From Polyporus tsugae (lineage: Eukaryota > Basidiomycota > Agaricomycetes > Polyporales > Polyporaceae), in the NCBI GenBank assembly GCA_024305745.1, contig JAHRBS010000014.1, forward strand, positions 2,177,501 to 2,241,500: a DNA stretch of 64,000 nt. The letters are read 5' to 3'. Each line of letters starts with the position of its first letter. Within the stretch, counting starts at the first letter, position 1. The notes under the pieces were generated by a model. The model did no database searches and had not been told where the DNA came from. It was given only the letters and a program-made list of their open reading frames with translations. Positions 56,326 to 64,000 of this stretch are shown here, piece after piece. Made by a program: the position numbers and the translations under genes.

Positions 56326-56571
56326 TATGGCAGATATTCTCACATTCGTTACTGGTTCATTGTAATTGGCTGGCGCTCGCGTCTAATTAGAGGTACATAC
56401 CAATGAATATCTATTCGTTCTTCCAACCGACTGAGCCGACGCTCGTATCGCGTCTCATTGCCATAAGTATTAGGATGATGTGGTTATGCTCTGGTTTCCA
56501 GTGTGCTTACCCACCGAACGGGATGAACGTAGTACTGTAGTCCTGCACCAGGCCGAAAAATAAGAGGTCCT

Positions 56572-56665
56572 TACACTGAGCGGGAGTCGAACCTACGCCG
56601 CTTGCTATATCAGCCTGGACCATCACGCATGGAAGGCAAGCATGATACCGTTTCACCATCAGTGT
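56572..56665 (-). tRNA. tRNA-Gly (anticodon TCC) with 23-nt intron
   Basis: Acceptor stem ACACTGA (56665-56659) pairs fully with TCAGTGT (56579-56573), discriminator A at 56572. Anticodon arm CTTGC / CTTCCA-A / GCAAG has TCC at 56633-56631. A 23-nt intron (56629-56607) sits after position 37, the canonical place for nuclear tRNA introns. The internal B box GGTTCGACTCC matches the consensus exactly, and TGGTGAAACGG resembles an A box. The T stem GTAGG/CCCGC has one A-C mismatch and one T-G pair, and the acceptor starts A-T rather than the usual G-C of tRNA-Gly. A diverged or pseudo-tRNA is therefore possible. Confidence 0.72.
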
Positions 56666-56827
56666 ACAAACAGAATGCATTGATTGAGTAATTGTCGTTA
56701 ACTTTAATGTCGTCTCTGACGGTATCATCAATGATCATATGTACATCATGCTCGGGTATCCCATACTGCAAAATGTCCAATACTAATACAGCTGTCGATA
56801 ACGACGGTCATGACAAGCGGGAAAGGA

Positions 56828-59090
56828 TCAGGACGTGACGATGTTGACGGCATTCATATGCGCGATAAGGCTCCGAATCTGTTCTGTTCGCGGCCGGAAA
56901 GCGCATTTAAACACCTTCGGTTGACTGCCGTCGCGGTAGTGTTATTAGCGAGATACGTTACTTAGCCCCGGCCACAACACTCACCTCACGAAACCGGAGA
57001 TGAAGGCCGCGTCGGGGACGATATCGCGTCCGGAGGCGTTTTTGGCGAAGGACAGATCCAAGGCGGCGATAATGTTCGCGGCAGCGAGCCAAACGCTGGC
57101 GTCAGCAAACGCTTGCCCGGGGCAGACCCTGAGTTAGGCGAGCTCAGTTGTACAATACCAAACTGAATGCATGAGACGCGAAATACCTTCTCCCGAATCC
57201 GAAGACGACATTCCTCGGGTCCATCCTTTCGGACTCGTCTACAGACATCTGCAGATAACGATCGGGGTCGAACTTCTGCGGGTTGAAATACACATCCGGG
57301 TTCTGGGTCATCCACCTGGCGGATCACGGATATAAGTGTGATTAATCGCCAATGAAGGAAGAAAGGTACAAACCATATGTTAGGAATAACCATCGCGCCG
57401 TCGGGGAGGTCGTAACCCCGGTACACATCGTCCGAGTTCAACCTGTGGGGCACGCCTAGTCACAGACGACTCAATTGTCAACATTCGTGCCTCATGTCAA
57501 CCGCACTCACCGAGAGGCACCGCCGCGTTCCATCTGGGATTCCAGAACATGTTGTTAGCTATGGTGATATGTCGGTTATTGAGCGTGGGCGTACCGATAT
57601 ACTTCTTTGATCACGCATTCCAAGTAAGGAAGATGTTCACGGTCTTCAAAATCGGGTAACCTTTCCGGGCCGACGACACGATCAATCTCCGCCCGCGCCC
57701 TCTGGTACACTTCAGGGTGCAGGACCATGGCGAGGACAAACGTTTTCAGGGTAGTCACCGTCTTTGGGGGGATGGGGAGGGGGGAATCAGTTAAAAATGA
57801 CCCATAAAACCGCGCAGAACGCACCGTCTCCGATCCCGCTGAAAATGGGGAATTAGCACGGCATGTGGTCCCTCCGAGATAAGGCACTCACCGGCATAAA
57901 CGACACCAGCCGCCCCCTTGATGTCTTCTTCATGCTCTGCCGTCAGGTTGCCTTCGGCGAGAGCTTCCTCCACCAGGGTTGCTGTCAGTGAAGGTGTCGC
58001 CGTCCCCGCCATCTGACACGTCCATTGAGTTGCGGAGATTGCGAACAAAAAACCTGCGATCCTACCATGGCGCGCTTGACCATCTCGTATGGCGTATCCA
58101 GCGTCCGGCGGACGAGAGTTTTCACGTGGAACGCCCGGTGTTTGAAACCAGACCCAGGCATCCAGAGGGGAATTCCCTTAACTGTGCGTACATTCAGTAC
58201 TGCCGCAGGCACGCCTCGGTACCGAGAAGGACGCACGGATTGGGAAGAAATCCACCAGCATGGATCCGGGACTGCCGGCGAGAACGGTCTCTACAGTAGT
58301 GCGCTCCGCAGTCTCGACCAAGGGGTCGCCCAAGGAGGTAACTCGATAGCCATACGCGATATCCAACACCATAGCTCCGGCCCATCTACACAGCCTCAGG
58401 AACTTGAAGACCCAAAATTGCAGAAAAAATGTGGCGTACCGCGTGATATGATCCATGAAGAGCTCGGGTCGGTCGCAAAGCCCAGACAGCAGAGTGTAGG
58501 TTTCTCGCCGTTGAATGGGGCGGTAGCTCAGCAAGGCGGCCTTGGACGTGAACGCGTCCTGGAGCCACTTCCGATGCTTCCGGAAGCGTTCTCCATATGG
58601 GAGGTTGTTGATCACGCTGTCCCAGCCCATGCTTGGAAGAGGTCAGTTGGCGCAGCGGAGGTAATGGAGGGGCAAAAACCCACAGTTCCTTCAGAAGGAT
58701 GAACGGCGGCCGGTCGGAGTACTTTGCGCTTCGCTTTTCCATCAGATCCACGGCGGCTTCCCTGGAGTTCAAGACGACGACGGGCGTGCGGAAGAACTTC
58801 GCGAACACGACGTCCCCTGTTGGCGTGCTCATAGTGAGCGACCGTGCGCGAGGATAAGGCGTGCAGAGTATCATACCGAACTGTCTGCCCCACTCGGCGA
58901 GCTTTCGCTGCTGGTACTCCATCGGCAGCTGGTGGACATTACCGAGGAGGGGGACAGCCGCCGGACCGGGCGGGTGGTGATACTTGACGCTCTTGCTGTA
59001 CCGGACGTACGCGCCTGCGACGACGAGCGCGACTATGAAGACAGTCGGCGCCATCGCGGTTACGAACGCAAGGTACGACCAGTGAGCCAT
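56828..59090 (-). CDS. Cytochrome P450 monooxygenase, microsomal
   Basis: Starts at 59090 with a membrane anchor ([20 protein letters not shown]), then a proline hinge [18 protein letters not shown]-helix region: [15 protein letters not shown]. The I-helix motif AGSETT is encoded largely by a 14-nt exon (57838-57825) between introns of 53 and 63 nt. The K-helix ExxR is EVYR, followed by [13 protein letters not shown]. The PERF-like motif is FDPDRYL. The heme loop FGFGRRVCPG is split by an intron and holds the thiolate Cys. The last exon (56924-56828) ends [16 protein letters not shown]. More than ten exons, no stop or frameshift seen. Resembles fungal family P450s of basidiomycetes; I do not assign a CYP number. 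Oxidises a small hydrophobic substrate with a P450 reductase at the ER. Confidence 0.88.
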
Positions 59091-62000
59091 GATCTCGGTG
59101 GATGGAAAGGGGGTTAAGGATGGATGGGGCTCTGAGAAGACCAGCTTATAAGAAGCTCGGCTGGACGGGACGTAGTTTCAATCTGAGTGTTTTGAGTAAA
59201 AGCTCGCGAGATGTGGGCGCGGATTGAAATCCATCGGCAAGAAGTCATTCTGAGCTGGCGATCATCATGCCCCGTTTAGACGCCACTCCATCCCGATAAC
59301 GCCGCCGGCTGCTGGAGTATGATGCATCCCTCGGGAATGGGCGGGTATCACGGTAAACCGAGAGCGCGCAGGTGCTGGGTGCGAATCGAGGAGTGTTCTC
59401 GCCAAGGCAAACTGGACGCTGCTCGTGCGCGTGGCGCGGCCCCGGCATTTTTCGTCTAGACGCTTCGGGCTCCGCCCGAACTGTGGTCACTGCAGTGCAG
59501 TGTGGATTCGGACGAGTCGCGGTACCTCACGTGAACGACATCCCGGCGGTTCGGCCTTTGCGCCCACACATCTCGCGTATGGGATATGGCCGGTAGGCTG
59601 CTGACTATCGGCTACGGAAAAACGGAGGGTTCTGTCACCCAGTATTAGACACGCACCAGTCATTGGGTGGATTGTAGGGCTGGATGTGACAATTTGGGTC
59701 GACCGGTATGTCAACCGTGCCCACCTGCCTCCAACCGGACATCATGGTCGTACGGTGGCACGCCGCCCGACCTGATAAAACCCGTGCCCGGTCAATCACA
59801 TACGTCAAGATGATAGATTATATGGTAAAAAGGCTCACTGATATTCCAGGACGCAGACAGACAGCTCGCAGACTGAGGTGTCACCAGCGAACTTCATGAC
59901 ACGTTGCTCGTACGACGTACTACGAGGCAGGGGCCGGGGCCAATGGCAGACGCGTCCGTCGCCATGAAGGAGGTAGAGGTGTGATAGAATCTGAAAGGGT
60001 CTACAATGCAAAGATCGCCGATTAGCCTGTGATAGAGATGCCAGGCCACTCTAGGGACGGATTGCGATGGGTCCTAGAGGGATCTAGATGGGACCTTCGG
60101 CCTCCAGGTACGGACGACGCCGATGCCGCTACATAAAGCGTCAAAATTATGATCGTTGTTCGGAAGCCTACGCGCATATCGTACTCACAACACAGGACCG
60201 CAGTAGGAACGATGAACAGACCTCGGCCCTAGGCCTGCGCTGGCTCGGTGATTCCGTGGCTATATCTCCCCGTGTCGTCAACGAAAATGTCGATGGAAAT
60301 TAGGTGGAAAAAGACCGCAGCCGTCTCATGCAGTTTGTGCGGATGCTAGGAGACGAGTGCTGTTTAAATGAATTGTATAGGGCAATTCGAGAAAATTTCA
60401 GCACGCACCCTGATACTGTGCGCTGACGCCTTCCGCCCACTACGTAAGCTCTGGCTTTGGGTATGACGATTCGCGAAACCGATTCCAGATATGCGGGGTT
60501 GAGGGCATTTCACTCAAACGGAGAAAGGAGATGGGCTTGTAAAGCTCACCGGCTGTCGGCTGACGGGGATCTTGACGAAGTGCAAATAGCGTTCTAGGAC
60601 GGACCAAGAATACCACTCCACCGTTTTCACGGCTTGTGATAGACGCTGTCGGACGGTGTCGGAAAGCCCATGGGCGCCCCGCACAGGCCCCGCATTAGCT
60701 CTGTCTCGTGTCTCTTCCGTTCCCTTTTGAGTTGACATTGAGATGCGAAGAATGGGGTCTCGAAACACCATGCTGTGCCCGTTGAACGATGAGCCACATT
60801 TCTTCCCGTAATCGTGTTGCGGTTTACCACACACAAGGCAGGGTCAGGCCGGTGTTTTCGACTGCTTGAAAGCTAAGCGAGTAGTTGCGGTTGCGCCGAG
60901 GCACTCTATCAGTATGTCGTCAGAATCCATGAATCAGAACTTACTTCCCAGCACAACGGCCCTGGACGGAAAGCATGGGCGGTGCCGGTACCAGGTGCTG
61001 CCAACAGCTGGCCCGCTTGGCCACCGATCGGTTGGCCGTACCGTTGAACGACTTGTGGCCATGATGGGACGGAAAATGCAAAAGGGGGGTCCATGAGCAG
61101 TCTGGCCAATCCAAAGAGATGGGTCTCCGCGGCCGGTTACGGTGGCCCACGACTCTGAATAGCGGTTCATTGGATGTCGCAAAGCGAACGTGGAATAGGC
61201 GAACGTATCAACCGCAACACTCAAGCTAGCCGATGTACAGCAGTTGAAGAGCGAGCGTACCGTTGAGAACATGGCCGTTCACTGGCGATCAAGTCGGGAA
61301 ATTGGACGGTGCATTAAGGCGAACCTGCGGTGATCATTAGATAATTCTTAACTTCGAAGTTTTCGTCGCCCGGTGCTAGCCGAACCGGTCAGGGCAGTAC
61401 AGAGGGATGTTGGTCGAGGTGAATCTGATCAGTGGGGAAACAAGACCGACCCAAGTACATAGCATAGTCCGTCGCAGAAAGAGACTAGCAGTAAGTTACA
61501 AATTTGACAACCCTAACCTCTGTAACAAAATGGGCGCCAAGCATTTCGTAAGTTACACACCAACCGCTGTGCAGACGCCCAAGAGCCTGCTTTCCTGACT
61601 CTCTCTAACATCGACAACCTCCTTCATCCTCGCAAGCATCCGTCTGCACACATTGAATGGATATTCGGGACGTGGGCAACGCGCATGCAGCTTAGCCTTG
61701 AGACGAGCTCGCTTGAGTCTCGGGGCCCGCGAGGACGACCGGACCATTGGCGACAACGTGGCGGACACAGAAAAGACCAGACGGCGAGTTCTGCTTTCAT
61801 ATTCATATGTACGCACCCCGTTCACAACCAGGTCCGCCCTTAATCAATGCTATACCGTCTTGAAAGTGCGCTACGATGGTGAGTCACTGAGTACCTGAGG
61901 ACCTGACTTTCGCTTCGAATGAGTGCCTCTCTCCCTTGAGTACTTGAGTAGTCAGATATCTATCTCCTCGGCTCCTTAGTGTCACCATGTGCACGCAGTT

Positions 62001-64000
62001 GTGCAAGGAACGCGTTAACGCGGTCATATCCGACGTGTGCATTGTGCTCCTGGTTCTGCGAAGAATTGGGTTCCCTGTCCCTATCCTTTTCATTCCGTTT
62101 CGCCCCGTTTATACAGTAGGTAGCACATCATGTGGTGGCGGCCGGACCTACCAATCGTATTTCTCCGGGCCTCGATGGGCCACATCTGTCATCACCAATT
62201 GCCGCACACGGGCTTGCCACGGAATCTGTGCATGCCGCTGCGCAGTGCGGGGAATCGACATCGGCGGCCAGCACGGTTGCTATGTATACCAATACATTTC
62301 GGTGAGTTCATTCCAATCGCTCATCGCCCAGGATCGTCGTAATCAGGTTCTGATCATAACACGCTACCAGATACTGAGGATTCATGTGCTCTCGAGTTCA
62401 CGGTTCATACGGCATTGTTCGCATGCGGATGGTGCGACGTACACAGGCTCCAAATGCCGGGGGAAGACATCTCTCAAAAGCAGGAATGCGGCTGCCTAAG
62501 TGCATACTCTCAAATTCTAGAATTCGAGGCATGCCGTACGGCGCCCTCACTCGTAAGCAACTTCGTGATCGTTGACGGTTGCAGGCGACGGACTTACGGC
62601 TCATACTGCGCCCTTTCCCACTTCCTCATAGATGCTGCAACATGTCGGGCAGGTCAGTAGGATAACTCGACACGACGAACGCCGTTGTGGGTGTATGCAA
62701 TACTGGCGATACGATCGAGGCAGGGTTCCGCCGGTAGAATCCCGTTAGCCGCGAGGTCGTGGTCTCACGACCCCTCGGGCCGGTGATTAACTGTGGACCA
62801 ATGGCTGTCGTTTGGCACTGTAAGTACTTCTGCCGTCTGCATACGGAACCGGCGGCGTGTTATCCCGGACCCTCTTTAGTTGTCCTTCTAGCGTCTCCCG
62901 TTGCGGGCAAATCATTCCACAGAAGGCACTAGGTTGCGATCCGCGCAGCGGGGCGGCCCAGGTTGCGTACCCACGACACCCACACCTCATCCAGGATTGG
63001 TGGAAGGAGCGGTGGTGGCAAGGGGCCGATGCCCACACGCCCCTCGTCATTGACGTTTTTGACTTTGCCATCAGGCCCTGCTGTTCGTGGTCGTCAGGAA
63101 GCAGATGAGCGCATCCCGACGCTGGACGTCTGGCCCGTGCGGCCTGGCGGGGCTCGCTCTGGTGCGTGGCATCTTGGATGCTTAGTTGCCTTGAACTTAA
63201 TGTGGTGTTGCCTATTTTCAGATGTTCTGTTGTTCCCGGAAAGGAGACGCACGCCGGCATGACTTCGCGTCGCTAAGTACGCTCCTCATCGCCCGACATG
63301 CTGCGACAACCCTAAGTATCGGCGCCTCCGGTCGACGGTCACGAGTCGCATCATATCCGGGCCACAGACGATGGCGATAACATGCAAGATGCAGCAAACC
63401 TAACCTTGAAACTTCGAGGTACGTTCTACCTAGGCATTTGGTTCCGTCGCGTCGTGTGAAACATGCATGGGTTTGCAGCTAATGGCCAACTCGAGACCCA
63501 GATGAGGAAGCGATTTCCCCTAATGTGCGATTGGCTCACCACGCTTACATCGTGCCGCCGCCTTGGTCATTCCCCATGAGTACGCAAAGAGTACGTACCT
63601 CAGTTGAGTCAATTACACTGGACATGAACTCACATGGCCAACGGATGACAATCAGCGGAGTTTTCCAGTCTGCTTAGTCAGAGACCTTTGCTATCTTGGT
63701 TTGGACGTCGCCCACCGTTTAGCATGCACTGGTTACCCGACATCCTCCTCCTAGAAGCGTCTGGTCGACAGCCCGGTGTTAAGGTTCGGATTTGCAGGAG
63801 TAGCACATACCCGCCATCCGTATTTCAATGCAATAGGTCAATGACAAGCGCTTGCCACGGCCTTTATCGGGTTCACAAACAGCGCAAATTTGATTCGGGG
63901 ATGCCATTGTGGCGTCACGGCATCATAGTTTCACGAACTTTGAAACCGTTTTCTCGAACCCTGCCACCTTTCTCGAGACTCGTCGGTGCGGTTATGCGCT
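59091..64000. other. No supportable gene in 4.9 kb
   Basis: Open frames are short, mutually overlapping and without recognisable domains, splice chains or codon bias. The longest, 170 codons at 61987-62499, is Cys/Arg-rich and resembles no family I know. I see no clear tandem repeats or terminal repeats. It may be old degraded transposon or a regulatory desert. Confidence 0.5.

Noticed and set aside
61987..62499. 170-codon plus-strand frame in the right-edge desert
   Set aside because: Cys/Arg-rich, no family, no supporting splice or neighbour evidence; could be chance at this GC content.

Overview
The window looks like nuclear DNA of an Agaricomycete, most plausibly a wood-decay polypore. 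The genes are compact and split by many 50-90 nt GT-AG introns. Lineage-typical families are present: BTB/POZ and F-box expansions, DUF6534-like and related multi-span membrane proteins, a GH3 beta-glucosidase and a microsomal P450. A TET/JBP-like dioxygenase and several eukaryotic transposons complete the picture. The species cannot be told from this sequence alone.

Layout. 1-6.7 kb: the 5' end of a multi-span membrane protein, three tandem BTB modules (the first broken by a stop codon and running without its own terminator into the second), then a complete membrane-protein paralogue. 9.2-29.3 kb: an accessory block of mobile-type genes, many of them decayed. It holds a coiled-coil protein, a TET/JBP-like oxygenase gene, a 39-bp-arm palindrome, low-complexity gene remnants and a retroelement-like promoter/leader (three Gcn4/AP-1 sites at exact 10-bp spacing, a heat-shock-element array, a TATA box and a 161-nt tandem repeat of conserved hairpins). 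It also holds a divergent BTB gene back to back with a DDE integrase pseudogene, and a Cys-rich protein. Related short repeats lie at the two edges of this block in inverted orientation.

29.4-47.3 kb: the BTB array resumes. A complete Tc1/mariner element with TIRs and a TA target duplication sits about 60 bp upstream of one BTB start codon. The third membrane-protein paralogue, two duplicated F-box genes and several BTB pseudogenes follow. 47.7-59.1 kb: conventional genes, namely a DUF6534-type membrane protein, a secreted GH3 beta-glucosidase, an intron-containing tRNA-Gly(TCC) on the minus strand and a P450. 59.1-64 kb: no supportable gene.

The unifying theme is a rapidly evolving BTB family. 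Its members share an N-terminal BTB fold, one intron at a fixed position and phase, and a C-terminal region with a conserved C-x5-C ... C-x2-C pattern. The family is being duplicated, fused, broken and interrupted by transposons. BTB and F-box proteins are generally substrate adaptors of cullin ubiquitin ligases, so the locus may be a reservoir of adaptor diversity; that functional reading is inference.
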